32,125 nt of DNA from positions 1 through 32,125 of the forward strand of contig DASPOF010000153.1 of the NCBI GenBank assembly GCA_035626155.1, read 5' to 3'. Shown one piece after another: positions 8,145-16,699 of this stretch (position 1 is the first letter of the stretch; each line of letters begins with the position of its first letter). A program made the translations under genes and the position numbers. Below the pieces are notes generated by a model. It did not search any database, had not been told where the DNA came from, and saw only the letters and a program-made list of their open reading frames with translations. The DNA comes from DASPOF01 sp035626155 (GTDB taxonomy: Bacteria; Desulfobacterota; Binatia; Binatales; Binataceae).

Positions 8145-8174
8145 TTGCGGGCACTCGGGCCGGGCTAGTATAGT
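8145..8174 (+). promoter_or_regulatory. Promoter of the FHA-kinase operon
   Basis: TTGCGG (8145-8150), an 18-nt spacer and TATAGT (8169-8174) resemble a sigma-70 promoter. The start codon GTG 8205 is 30 nt further on, with GAGG about 11 nt before it. The whole gap 7943-8204 between the divergent VOC and FHA genes otherwise shows nothing I can assign. Confidence 0.5.
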
Positions 8175-8204
8175 TTCAGTGCGGACTGTGAGGCGGCGCG
8201 CATC

Positions 8205-9533
8205 GTGAATTCCTTGCTATCCCCTCTTTTTGACGGGTCGCTCAACCGGCGCGAACTTGCGTTCAAGGCGCTGGCCGGACTGACCGGCGGCGCGATCGGA
8301 TGGATTCCGATCGAGATCGTGAACAACGGCCATCACCTGGGCGAGCCGCTCACGACCGCCCAGCAGGTGGCCGGCTTCATCGCGTCCGCGCTGGCCGCAG
8401 GAATGATCGGCGGACTCATCACCGCGGTCGAGGCGGCTGAGCTTCGAATCAGTCCGCAGACGAAGAGCCGCTTCGTGCGCGGCTTCGTGCTCTGCGCGGT
8501 GCTCTCGCTGGTCGCCACCTGGCTGTCGAATTACGCGTTCAATGGAATCCTGGTCGCGGGCGGCGTGGCCTTCAACCCAAGCGGAGAATTGATCTCAGGG
8601 TCGATCGCGACGATCGTGTTTGGGCGAATCGTCGGTTGGGCGATCGACGGCGCGCTGCTCGGAGCCGGAGTGGGTCTCTCGACCCTGGTCCTGGAAAACG
8701 TCGTCAAAGGTTCGATTGGCGGCCTGGCGGGCGGCGCAGTCGGGGGAATCTTTTTCGATCTAATCGGATCCATCACGGGCGCAGGCGCGCAGTCGCGATT
8801 CTTCGGCGAGGCCGCGATCGGCCTGGCGATCGGGCTCCTCATCGGTCTCGTACACGAACTGACCAAGTCGGCGTGGGTGACGATTCAGCAGGGACGGCTC
8901 AAGGGCCGCCAGTACCGGATCGAGGGCGCCCGCGCGACGCTCGGCCGCGCCGAGGAGAATCCGGTCGGGCTGTTCGGCGATCCTTCGGTGCAGATGCGCC
9001 ACGCGGTAATCGAGCGCAAGGGCGCCGACTACGTGATCAGAAACCTCGCCGTGCAGGATGGCACCTTCGTCAACGGCCGGCGAATCGAGACGGTCGATCT
9101 CCACGACAACGACCGCATCGGAATCGGCGGCTACGAACTAACCTTTCACCTGCGGCAGACTTCCGCGGCCGCGCGCGAGCAAGTCTCGCTGGCAGCCGAC
9201 CGGCCCAATCCCGCGCACGTCGCGACGCGGCTGGCCGGCGAGCGCGCGCAGGCCGAGGGTCCGTGCCTGATCGACGCCGACGGACGCCGGTACGCGATTC
9301 GGGCGGGCGCTCCGACGCGACTGGGACGGGCATTGGACAACGATATCGTCGTGGCCCACTCGTCGGTCTCGCGCCATCACGCGAGCATCGAGGCGGCCAA
9401 CGGCGCGTTCGAACTCAAGGACCTCAACAGCCAGAATGGCACCTTCGTCGGCAGCCAGCGCATCACGCAGGCGCGAATCTCCGACGGCGATGCGATCCGG
9501 CTCGGCCAGGCGCCGTTTACCTTCCGTGCCTGA
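8205..9533 (+). CDS. Polytopic membrane protein with two C-terminal FHA domains
   Basis: The first about 230 residues hold several Gly/Ala-rich hydrophobic segments (for example AGFIASALAAGMIGGLI and GSIGGLAGGAVGGIFFDLIG), predicted to cross the membrane five to seven times. Two forkhead-associated domains follow in the cytoplasm. FHA1 (about 240-320) has the pattern GRAEENPVGL, MRHAVIERKG and VQDGTFVNGRRI; FHA2 (about 360-440) has LGRALDNDIVV, SSVSRHHASIE and SQNGTFVGSQRI. FHA domains bind phosphothreonine. FHA2 keeps the standard S-R-H and N-G residues; FHA1 has MRH in place of SRH and may bind differently. It is first in an operon ending with a Ser/Thr kinase, the likely source of the phosphothreonine it reads. 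It starts at GTG 8205. Confidence 0.85.
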   Translation: MNSLLSPLFDGSLNRRELAFKALAGLTGGAIGWIPIEIVNNGHHLGEPLTTAQQVAGFIASALAAGMIGGLITAVEAAELRISPQTKSRFVRGFVLCAVLSLVATWLSNYAFNGILVAGGVAFNPSGELISGSIATIVFGRIVGWAIDGALLGAGVGLSTLVLENVVKGSIGGLAGGAVGGIFFDLIGSITGAGAQSRFFGEAAIGLAIGLLIGLVHELTKSAWVTIQQGRLKGRQYRIEGARATLGRAEENPVGLFGDPSVQMRHAVIERKGADYVIRNLAVQDGTFVNGRRIETVDLHDNDRIGIGGYELTFHLRQTSAAAREQVSLAADRPNPAHVATRLAGERAQAEGPCLIDADGRRYAIRAGAPTRLGRALDNDIVVAHSSVSRHHASIEAANGAFELKDLNSQNGTFVGSQRITQARISDGDAIRLGQAPFTFRA

Positions 9534-9918
9534 CGCGCGCAGCGAAGAGCCACGGTTCTGCTCGCGATGCGGCCGGCCGGTCGTGGTGGCGGACGCGGAA
9601 TACTGCAAGGATTGCGGCGCGCCGCTCTCGACCGTGCGATGGCTGGTGCCCGACCCCGGCTACCGGCCGGTGGTTGCAGCGGTCTTGAGCGTGATTCCGG
9701 GACTGGGCCATCTGTACCGCGGCCGTCTGCTGAAGGCGATACTCTGGTTTTTTGGAGTGATGATCGCATACACGGCAGGACCGATCGGATTGCTGGTGCA
9801 CCTTGCGTGCGCGGCCAACGCGGCGCTATCGGGCGCGCTGGACAATCGGAGTCTCGATGCGCGGCGGCGTTTGCGGCGCGAGCGCAACTTCGCCGCGCCG
9901 ATCGAGCCGGAGCGATGA
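9526..9918 (+). CDS. Zinc-ribbon, TM2-like small membrane protein
   Basis: A 130-residue protein starting at GTG 9526, which overlaps the stop of the FHA gene by 8 nt. An N-terminal zinc ribbon has two cysteine pairs (FCSRCGRP and YCKDCGAP). Then comes a hydrophobic region with PVVAAVLSVIPGLGHLYRG, the TM2-type motif with a short turn, and a second segment AILWFFGVMIAYTAG with further hydrophobic sequence. The tail is basic and Arg-rich. The function is unknown. Its position between an FHA protein and a kinase that also carries a zinc ribbon suggests it is part of the same membrane signalling complex. Confidence 0.75.
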   Translation: MPDARSEEPRFCSRCGRPVVVADAEYCKDCGAPLSTVRWLVPDPGYRPVVAAVLSVIPGLGHLYRGRLLKAILWFFGVMIAYTAGPIGLLVHLACAANAALSGALDNRSLDARRRLRRERNFAAPIEPER

Positions 9919-9931
9919 CGGCGGCTGAGCA

Positions 9932-11485
9932 ATGATCGCTTCGAACACGGTGATCGGCGGCCGCTACCGCGTCGTCAAACCGCTCGGCGGCGGCGGGATG
10001 AAGCTCGTGTACCTCGCCGAGGACCTGCGGCTCGCATCGCGGCCGTGCGCGCTGGCGGAAATGGTGGACAGCTTCACCAGCCCCGACATGCAGAGGCAGG
10101 CGGTTTCGGCTTTTCAGCGCGAGGCGGACATGCTCGCGCAGCTTGCGAACGAACACATCCCGCGCGTCTTCGATCGCTTCAGCGAGGAGAACCATCACTA
10201 CCTCGTGATGGAGTTCATCGACGGCATCACGCTCGAGCAACGCATCAAGGACGCCGGCGGCAAGCTCGGCCAGGCCGAGGTAATCGATATCGCGCTTCAG
10301 ATTCTCGACACGCTCGGCTACCTGCACAACCTTCAGCCTCCGGTGGTGTACCGCGATCTCAAGCCGTCGAACGTGATGCTGACGAAGAGCGGACAGGCAA
10401 AGCTGATCGACTTCGGAATCGCGCGCCATTTTGCTCCGCGGCAGAACGCGACGATGATCGGGACCCAGGGTTACGCCCCGCCCGAGCAGTATCGGGGCAG
10501 GGTCGAGTTCCGCTCGGACCTTTACGCGCTCGGGGCAACGATGCATCACGCGCTTTCGGGGCGGGACCCCGCGCTGGAGGCGCCGTTCAGCTTCCCGCCG
10601 CTCCACTCGCTATGCCCCGACATAGCGCCCGATCTCGCGGACGTTGTCGATCAGGCGCTCAAGTACGATGTCGCGCTTCGGATCGGCGACGTTGCCGAAT
10701 TCAAGGACCGCCTGCTTGCGATCAAGGCAGGCGGCGCGCATGCGCCCGGCGCATCGGCGGGCCCGGCAGGCGCGCGCACGGATCCGTCCGCAGCCGCCGG
10801 CCCGCAAAAGCCGCAGCTTCGCCTCCCGCTTTCAACCGGCGGGGCGCGCCAGCAGGCCGCATCGCCATCGGCGCCCACCGTGCTGACCGCGCTGGCCGAT
10901 ATGGAATGTCCGGTGTGCGCGCGGCGGATTCCGGCCGACTCGCGTTTTTGCTCGTTCTGCGCGGCGGACCTGCGACGCATCCCCGCGCGCGCCGAGACCG
11001 GCCACGAAGACGCAACCGTCGTGCTGGGCGATTTCGAAACCTCCGCGCCGTACCGCGATGAGGAGTTGGCGGGCGCGCCGATGAGGCGCAAACGGCCATC
11101 GGCGTTGCGCCATATCGGCGGGCTTTTCCTCCTCGCATTCATCGGCGCAATCGCCGCGACATTCGTGATGTCGCACCTCGATTCGTTCAGGTCGGGCAAC
11201 AATCCTCCGGAGACTGGCGGCGGGTTCGCGCCCGTTCCGGGCGCGCCGGGTGAATCAGGCGGAGCCAATTTGCGCGCGCTCCGCCTGACCGCGCTCAGGC
11301 GCGCGCTCGATGCGCAGGGCTACCGATCGGTGCAGTTCAGGCTCGAGGGCGACACGCTGGTGCTGTGGGGCACGGTGGACACCGAGACGGACCGCGTGAT
11401 CGTTCAGACGCTCGTGTTCACGCAGACGGGGATTTTCTCGATGGTGGATCACATCCAGGTGCGGGACACGTTCGCGGATCCATAG
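9932..11485 (+). CDS. Membrane Ser/Thr protein kinase with WNK-like lysine position
   Basis: This is a 517-residue kinase. Residues about 12-270 are a Hanks-type domain: glycine loop LGGGGMKLVYLAED, alpha-C glutamate E64, catalytic loop YRDLKPSN (D142), DFG at 160-162 and YAPPEQY as the APE site. The VAIK lysine is missing: the segment reads CALAEM, with Ala42 where Lys is expected. A lysine instead stands at residue 24 inside the glycine loop, the position used in eukaryotic WNK kinases. A linker, a zinc ribbon (CPVCARRI, FCSFCAADL), one membrane helix (about 392-412) and a C-terminal BON-like domain (VQFRLEGDTLVLWGTVDTE) follow. Catalysis is plausible but unproven. The gene follows the FHA and TM2-like genes and ends before a terminator. 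Confidence 0.88.
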   Translation: MIASNTVIGGRYRVVKPLGGGGMKLVYLAEDLRLASRPCALAEMVDSFTSPDMQRQAVSAFQREADMLAQLANEHIPRVFDRFSEENHHYLVMEFIDGITLEQRIKDAGGKLGQAEVIDIALQILDTLGYLHNLQPPVVYRDLKPSNVMLTKSGQAKLIDFGIARHFAPRQNATMIGTQGYAPPEQYRGRVEFRSDLYALGATMHHALSGRDPALEAPFSFPPLHSLCPDIAPDLADVVDQALKYDVALRIGDVAEFKDRLLAIKAGGAHAPGASAGPAGARTDPSAAAGPQKPQLRLPLSTGGARQQAASPSAPTVLTALADMECPVCARRIPADSRFCSFCAADLRRIPARAETGHEDATVVLGDFETSAPYRDEELAGAPMRRKRPSALRHIGGLFLLAFIGAIAATFVMSHLDSFRSGNNPPETGGGFAPVPGAPGESGGANLRALRLTALRRALDAQGYRSVQFRLEGDTLVLWGTVDTETDRVIVQTLVFTQTGIFSMVDHIQVRDTFADP

Positions 11486-11512
11486 AGACATGTTGAGAAT
11501 CGGCCGGGTCAG

Positions 11513-11535
11513 CCCCGCGGTCCGCGGGGTTTTTT
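11513..11535 (+). terminator. Intrinsic terminator of the FHA-kinase operon
   Basis: CCCCGCGG and CCGCGGGG are separated by a single T (a six-pair stem with a 5-nt loop is more realistic) and are followed by TTTTTT at 11530-11535. It begins 28 nt after the kinase stop, before the PHP gene on the same strand. Confidence 0.85.
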
Positions 11536-11596
11536 CGATGACCCTTAACCGGCGCGCAGTTGCGAAAGGCGCCCCGTCAAATCAAACTCTGATGCC

Positions 11597-12259
11597 ATGA
11601 TCGTCGATCTTCACATTCACACGCGCCTGTCGTCGGACTCCAACGTGTCGCCCGAGCAGTATCTCGAGCTTGCGGCCTTGCGCGGAAACGGCCTGGGCGC
11701 GGTATGCTTCACGGAGCATCGGCTGTTCCCGTCCGATCCGGCGCTCGACCGGCAATACGCGGAGCTTGCCGAGCGGTTCGGCATTGCGGTCCTCAAGGGC
11801 AGCGAGGCGGACACGGATCTCGGCCATCTCCTGCTCTTTGGAATCACCGCCGAGGTGACGCGGCGCTTCGACCTGACTTCACGGATGCTAAAGAGCGAGC
11901 ACCTGATCGAGGTCGTCCACGGCGAGGGCGGAATCGCGATTCCGGCGCATCCGTTCCGCGACTCGGGATTCGGGCCGCGCCTGGACGCGCTGCTCGCGCG
12001 CCACGGCCCCGCGCTCAGCGCGATCGAAGTGCTCAACGGCCAGAACTCGCCGGCCGAGAACGAGCGCGCCGAGACTGCCGCCGCGAAGCTCGGGCTCACG
12101 ACGGTGGGCGGAAGCGATGCGCACTTCCCGACCACGAAGTGGTTTCTCAACTGCGCGACCGAGTTCGAGCGCGATGTCACGACCGTCGAGCAATTGTGCG
12201 CGGAACTGCGCGGCGGGCGCGCGCACGCCTATCGCTTTCCGGCTGAGACGGGCGATTGA
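11597..12259 (+). CDS. PHP-domain metal-dependent phosphoesterase
   Basis: PHP proteins hydrolyse phosphoester bonds with a trinuclear metal centre. The 220-residue protein has the motif set DLHIHTRLSSDS (motif I, two histidines), CFTEH (motif II), KGSEAD (motif III with the bridging Glu), IAIPAHPFRD and GGSDAHFP (motif IV). All metal ligands of a single-domain PHP enzyme appear present. The substrate is unknown; relatives act on nucleotides or phosphorylated sugars. It starts at ATG 11597 without a clear Shine-Dalgarno sequence, and its last 31 nt overlap the end of the convergent ClC gene. Confidence 0.85.
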   Translation: MIVDLHIHTRLSSDSNVSPEQYLELAALRGNGLGAVCFTEHRLFPSDPALDRQYAELAERFGIAVLKGSEADTDLGHLLLFGITAEVTRRFDLTSRMLKSEHLIEVVHGEGGIAIPAHPFRDSGFGPRLDALLARHGPALSAIEVLNGQNSPAENERAETAAAKLGLTTVGGSDAHFPTTKWFLNCATEFERDVTTVEQLCAELRGGRAHAYRFPAETGD

Positions 12260-14289
12260 GGCGCGCCGGCCGCCGCCGCGCGATACTCGAGTTCGCGGAC
12301 GAAGCGGCGGATATCGGTCGGGCGTCCGGCGGCGACGAGCAAATCGCCCGCCTTGAGACGATAGTCCGGAACGATCGGCACGAAGCCCGCCTCCGGATTG
12401 CCCGCATCGCGAAATGCGAGCACCGTCACATTGAAGCGCGCGCGCGGATCGATCTCGCGCACCGTCCGTCCTGCCGCCGCCTCGGGCACCTCCACGCGCG
12501 TCACGCGGTAACCGGTCGCCCAGAAGATGTTCGGCTCGCGCGTGGCCAGGGTCGAGAGCGAAACCGTCACCCGGTTGAGCGCCTGCGCGATATGCTGGCG
12601 CGTGATGAGCCCGGCCAGCTTGCCGCCCGTTGAGCGGTCCACGACGGGAAGCTCATCGAGGCCCTCCTGCTCCATCATCTGCGCGGCCACATCGAGATTG
12701 AGATCGGACGCGATGCGCGGGCAGCTCGTCTGGGCAAGATCGTAAGCGTTGACCAGCGGCCCAAGCTCGCTTCCCGTGCGCAGCAGCGCGAGAAGATCTC
12801 GTGTCACGATCAGTCCGGCAAGATCGCCGTCGCCGGTCACGACCGGCAGCGTCGATTGCGCGGTTTCGCCGGCGGCCTGGAGCACGTCGGCCATCGGCAG
12901 ATTCTCGCGCACGACGGCGACGTGCGTGGTCATCACCGCGCCGATCGGAATCTGCGTGAGCGCGAGCCGCTCCTGCCCGATCTGAAGCGTCTTGCCTTCG
13001 CGCGCGAGCCGATAGGTGTCGATCGATTCGCTTTCGATCGCGCGGGCGACGACCAGCGCGGTAATCGTCGCGATCATCGCGGGCAGCGGGATCGTGTAGC
13101 TCTGCGTCATCTCGAAGAGCAGAAACAGCGCGGTCAGCGGCGCATGCGTGGTGGCGGCCAGAAACGCCCCCAGCCCGACCAGCGCGTACGAGCCGCGCGG
13201 TCCGGTGAGATGAGGGATCAGAATCGCCGAGAGCCGCTGGAACGCGCCGCCCGCCATCGTCCCGATGAAAAAGATCGGACCGAACACGCCTCCGGGCGCG
13301 CCACAACCGAGCGAGATGCTGCTCGCGACAAGTTTCGCGCCCGCAAGCGATGCGAGCATCCCGAGCTCGAACTGACCCGCCATCGCACGATTGATTACCG
13401 GGTACCCGTCGGAGAGGTTCTCGGGCAGCACGATTGCGATCGCGCCGACCGCCGCCAGTCCTATCCCGAGCTTGGCCCAACCGGGAAGGGGGATTTTCTG
13501 GAACAGCATCGAGACGCCGTTGAACAAGCGGACATAGCCTGCCCCCAGCACGCCCATTCCCACGCCCATCAAGCCATACGTCAGCATCTCCCAATAGCTG
13601 CGCAGGACAAACGGGGGCACGACGAAGACCGATGCGTTGCCAAGGATCGCGCGCGAGGTCACCACCGCGCTGAAGGTCGCGATAACGAGCAGAGTCAGGT
13701 TGGCGATCTCGACGTGCCCGAGCAGCACCAGCTCCTGCGCGAACATCAGACCGCCGATCGGCGCGTTGAAGGTGGTCGCGATGCCCGCGCCGGCTCCCGC
13801 GGCCACCAGCACCTTGCGGCGGTCCGGCGGAAGATTGCGCAACTGTGCCACGGCAGAGCCGACCGCACCGCCAATCTGCGCGATCGGCCCCTCGCGGCCA
13901 ACCGACGCGCCCGAGCCTAGCGAGAGCGCTGAGCCGACGGCCTTGGTGATAATCCAGCGGCGTCTGATCCTGGCGTTGCCGAGATTCACCATCTCGAGGA
14001 AATTCGGAAAGCCGTAGCCCAGCACCTCGCCCGGAAACAGGAGATCCAGGACCAAGACGCCGGCGCCGCCGCTCAGAAGCACGAGCGGGATCAACAGACG
14101 ATGGATTCCGCCGCGGCCGATCCCGAGCAGGCCCCACTCAAGCCCGCGAAAGAGCCATGAGAACAAATCGATGAGCGCGCGAAAGCCAAGATTGCCGAGC
14201 GCGGCCAGGATGCCCACCGCAACCGCCAGCACGACCAGATGCACATATTCGAGCTGGTCGGCGCGCAGCGAGAGCGACGGCGATCGCAT
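12229..14289 (-). CDS. ClC-family chloride transporter with CBS pair and RCK_C domain
   Basis: ClC proteins are chloride channels or Cl-/H+ antiporters in the inner membrane. This 686-residue protein has about 440 membrane residues with the selectivity motif GSGASVGREGP (gating glutamate E133) and GAPGGVFGPIFFIGT, the GxFxP region. Two CBS domains follow (MTTHVAVVRENLPM and MEQEGLDELPVVD) and then a C-terminal RCK_C/TrkA_C-like domain (VTRVEVPEAAAGRTV, LKAGDLLVAAGRP). At the position of the inner proton glutamate (E203 in E. coli ClC) the local alignment FNAPxxGxxFxxE puts Leu187, so coupling to protons may be absent or different. It lies 6 nt after the hydrolase gene. Confidence 0.93.
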   Translation of the reverse strand: MRSPSLSLRADQLEYVHLVVLAVAVGILAALGNLGFRALIDLFSWLFRGLEWGLLGIGRGGIHRLLIPLVLLSGGAGVLVLDLLFPGEVLGYGFPNFLEMVNLGNARIRRRWIITKAVGSALSLGSGASVGREGPIAQIGGAVGSAVAQLRNLPPDRRKVLVAAGAGAGIATTFNAPIGGLMFAQELVLLGHVEIANLTLLVIATFSAVVTSRAILGNASVFVVPPFVLRSYWEMLTYGLMGVGMGVLGAGYVRLFNGVSMLFQKIPLPGWAKLGIGLAAVGAIAIVLPENLSDGYPVINRAMAGQFELGMLASLAGAKLVASSISLGCGAPGGVFGPIFFIGTMAGGAFQRLSAILIPHLTGPRGSYALVGLGAFLAATTHAPLTALFLLFEMTQSYTIPLPAMIATITALVVARAIESESIDTYRLAREGKTLQIGQERLALTQIPIGAVMTTHVAVVRENLPMADVLQAAGETAQSTLPVVTGDGDLAGLIVTRDLLALLRTGSELGPLVNAYDLAQTSCPRIASDLNLDVAAQMMEQEGLDELPVVDRSTGGKLAGLITRQHIAQALNRVTVSLSTLATREPNIFWATGYRVTRVEVPEAAAGRTVREIDPRARFNVTVLAFRDAGNPEAGFVPIVPDYRLKAGDLLVAAGRPTDIRRFVRELEYRAAAAGAPQSPVSAGKR

Positions 14290-14295
14290 CGCGAG

Positions 14296-15168
14296 TCAGA
14301 TCTCGAGGAACCGGTGCACGACCGCGAGGAATTGCGCGAGCTGGTCGTGATGGACCCAGTGGCCCGCCTGCTCGATCGTCGCCGTCTGCGCGGTCTTGAA
14401 CACCGCGAACCGGCCGTCTTTCACCCAGTCCCCCGCCCATGATTCCGCGCCCCGGATGAGCATCGCAGGAGACCGGATTTGGCTCCAGATGTCGCGCGCA
14501 TCCCTGTTGTTGAACGAGTATGGCGAGGTGGCGTGCACGTAATTGTCGAACTTCCAGGAATAGGTGCCGTTCTCGTTGCGGCGCACGCCCCAGACCGTGA
14601 GATGGCTCGCCTGCTCGTGAGTTAGATGCGGGTTGGCCCTCATCATGCGCGCGAGCGCCTCCTCGACGGTTGCATACTCGTGCACCTTGCGCCGCGACAG
14701 CCCCTGCATCTGGCCGATCCAGTTCGCCATGCGCTCGTGCGCCGGCGTGGGCCGGATCATGCCGGGCCGAGGCCCCAGCCCCTCGATCGAAATTACCGCC
14801 TTCACCGTTTCGGGAAAGGTTCCCGAGTATTCGAGGACGATCCCGCCGCCGAGCGAATGGCCGATCAGCGTGACCGGCTCGTGCGCGACGGCCTGCAGGA
14901 GCTGCGCGAGATCGAGCACGTAATCGATCATCGAGTAGCTGCCGCCGATCGCCCAATCGGAGTCGCCGTGGCCGCGCAGATCGGGCGCGATCACATGATA
15001 ATGTTCGCGCAGATCGAGCGCCGCCCAGTCCCAGTTGCGGCAATGGTCGCGCCCGCCGTGAACCATCACCATCAGGGGCTTCTGCGGGTTGCCCCAGTCG
15101 ACGTAATGGAGCTTGAGCCGCTGCGAGTAAAAATAGTGCGAGGTCGGCCCGATGATGCTATCCGCCAT
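14296..15168 (-). CDS. Alpha/beta hydrolase
   Basis: A 290-residue alpha/beta-hydrolase fold protein. The oxyanion strand is MVMVHGGRDHCRNWD, the nucleophile elbow is GHSLGGG, the acidic residue is probably in RGAESWAGD, and the catalytic histidine is in QAGHWVHHDQ near the C-terminus. The family covers esterases, haloalkane and epoxide hydrolases and others, and I cannot assign a substrate. The open frame continues to 15333, but the ATG at 15168 (MADSIIG) has AGAGAGAAA just before it, so I use that start. The ClC gene follows after 6 nt, so they are probably co-transcribed. Confidence 0.88.
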   Translation of the reverse strand: MADSIIGPTSHYFYSQRLKLHYVDWGNPQKPLMVMVHGGRDHCRNWDWAALDLREHYHVIAPDLRGHGDSDWAIGGSYSMIDYVLDLAQLLQAVAHEPVTLIGHSLGGGIVLEYSGTFPETVKAVISIEGLGPRPGMIRPTPAHERMANWIGQMQGLSRRKVHEYATVEEALARMMRANPHLTHEQASHLTVWGVRRNENGTYSWKFDNYVHATSPYSFNNRDARDIWSQIRSPAMLIRGAESWAGDWVKDGRFAVFKTAQTATIEQAGHWVHHDQLAQFLAVVHRFLEI

Positions 15169-15370
15169 CCGTTTCTCTCTCCGTTGATTCTGATGGTGCC
15201 GCCCAGTCATCGATGTGGCGCGCGGGCGCTGTTGGCGGGGAACGAACTTACCGGTCACGCCGGTCGTATTGGGCGATGCGGTGCGATTGCGGCCGCGGGT
15301 TGATTTGCCGATTACCGCTCCGGCGCCGTTCATCCGAGGCTCAATTCCGGCCGCCTCGCGCTCTGCGGAC

Positions 15371-16693
15371 TCAGAGCTTGGCGCGGACCTCCTCGAGCGT
15401 ATCGTGCGCCGTGCGGACGATGAACTCGATTTCCGGGTCGCCCACCACGAATGGCGGCGCGATCATCATCGCGTCGCCGCCCGCCGCTCCCGCCATCCCG
15501 CTGGCCGGGTAAAAGAACAGCCCCCTTCGAATCGCCGCGCCAAGCAGGTGATTGGTTAGCCGCTTGTCCGGCGGAAACGGCGTGCGTGTCGCCTTGTCGC
15601 GAACGATCTCGATGCCCCAGAAAAGTCCCGAGCCCCGAATATCCCCGACCATCGGATGTCCGGACAGCTCCTCCTTGAGATGCGCGCCAAGCCGCGCGCC
15701 GACTTCGGCCGATCGCTCGACCAGCCGCTCGCGCTCCATGATCCCGAGCACTCCGTCGGCAACCGCGCACGCAACCGGATGCGAACTGTAGGTGTAGAAC
15801 ATGAAATCCGCGTGCGCGCGCTCCATCTCCTCGACCAGCGGCTCGGCGACCGCGATCATCCCCATCGGCATGTAACCCCCGGTCAGCCCCTTGCCGCCGA
15901 CCAGGATATCCGGCTTCACATCCCAATGATCGACGGCGAACCGCCGCCCGGTCCGTCCGAAGCCCGTCATGACCTCATCGGCGATCAGCAGCACGTTGTG
16001 GCGCGTGCAGATTTCGCGCAGCCTGGGCCAGTACTCCTTGACCGGCGGGACCACGCCGGCAGACGAGCCTATCATCGGCTCCGCGATAAAGGCCGCGATC
16101 GAGCCCGCGCCATGGCGATCGATCTCCTCCTCGAGCGCGGTCGCGCAATCGATCGCGCACCCGGGATAAGTCTTTCCCCACGGGCAGCGGTAACAGTATG
16201 ACGGTCCGATCTTGGGCCAGTCGAGCAATACGCGCTCGTAATCGGCGCGACGCGAGCTTCCGCCCGCCGACAGCGCCGCAATCGTATTGCCGTGATATGA
16301 GGTGCGCCGCCCGATGATTTTGTTCTTCGACGGCTCCCCGCGCAGTTTGTGATACATGATCGCGAACTTGAGCGCCGCCTCGACCGACTCGGACCCGCCG
16401 CTGGTGAAGAAGAAGCGCTTGAGGTCGCCGGGCGTCCATCGCGCAAGCCGCTCGACCAGACGCTCGCGTTCGGGCGAGGTCCACACCGGGATGAGGTACG
16501 AAAGCCTCGCCATCGTGCTGCGCGCGATCTCGGCGATCTCCTCGCGCCCCTGTCCGATGTTCACCACCACCGCCCCCGCGCCGGCATCGAGGATCTTCAT
16601 ACCGTTGCGGCCATAGAGGTACGCGCCCTCGGCCCGTTCGATCGCGATAGGCTCGTGCGCGCCGTGGAGAAACAGGGTCTGCTGTTGCGGCAT
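15371..16693 (-). CDS. Class III PLP-dependent aminotransferase
   Basis: This 440-residue protein of the ornithine/GABA/adenosylmethionine-aminotransferase class has the fold-type I pattern: FTSGGSESVEAALKFA (cofactor phosphate), the Asp in LLIADEVMTGFGRTG that holds the PLP ring nitrogen, and the Schiff-base lysine in VGGKGLTGGYMPMG. Substrate residues are not diagnostic, so the amino donor and acceptor are unknown. The start ATG at 16693 (MPQQQTLFLHG) is 6 nt after a TATCAT box, suggesting a leaderless transcript. A 202-bp gap with nothing recognisable separates it from the hydrolase downstream. Confidence 0.9.
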   Translation of the reverse strand: MPQQQTLFLHGAHEPIAIERAEGAYLYGRNGMKILDAGAGAVVVNIGQGREEIAEIARSTMARLSYLIPVWTSPERERLVERLARWTPGDLKRFFFTSGGSESVEAALKFAIMYHKLRGEPSKNKIIGRRTSYHGNTIAALSAGGSSRRADYERVLLDWPKIGPSYCYRCPWGKTYPGCAIDCATALEEEIDRHGAGSIAAFIAEPMIGSSAGVVPPVKEYWPRLREICTRHNVLLIADEVMTGFGRTGRRFAVDHWDVKPDILVGGKGLTGGYMPMGMIAVAEPLVEEMERAHADFMFYTYSSHPVACAVADGVLGIMERERLVERSAEVGARLGAHLKEELSGHPMVGDIRGSGLFWGIEIVRDKATRTPFPPDKRLTNHLLGAAIRRGLFFYPASGMAGAAGGDAMMIAPPFVVGDPEIEFIVRTAHDTLEEVRAKL

Positions 16694-16699
16694 GCGGCA

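Noticed and set aside
9377..10606. 409-codon minus-strand open frame across the FHA-kinase genes
   Set aside because: It lies opposite three genes with clear domains and no ribosome-binding site.
12856..13920. 354-codon open frame antisense to the ClC gene
   Set aside because: It has no membrane segments and an Arg/Asp/His-rich composition, typical of a mirror frame.
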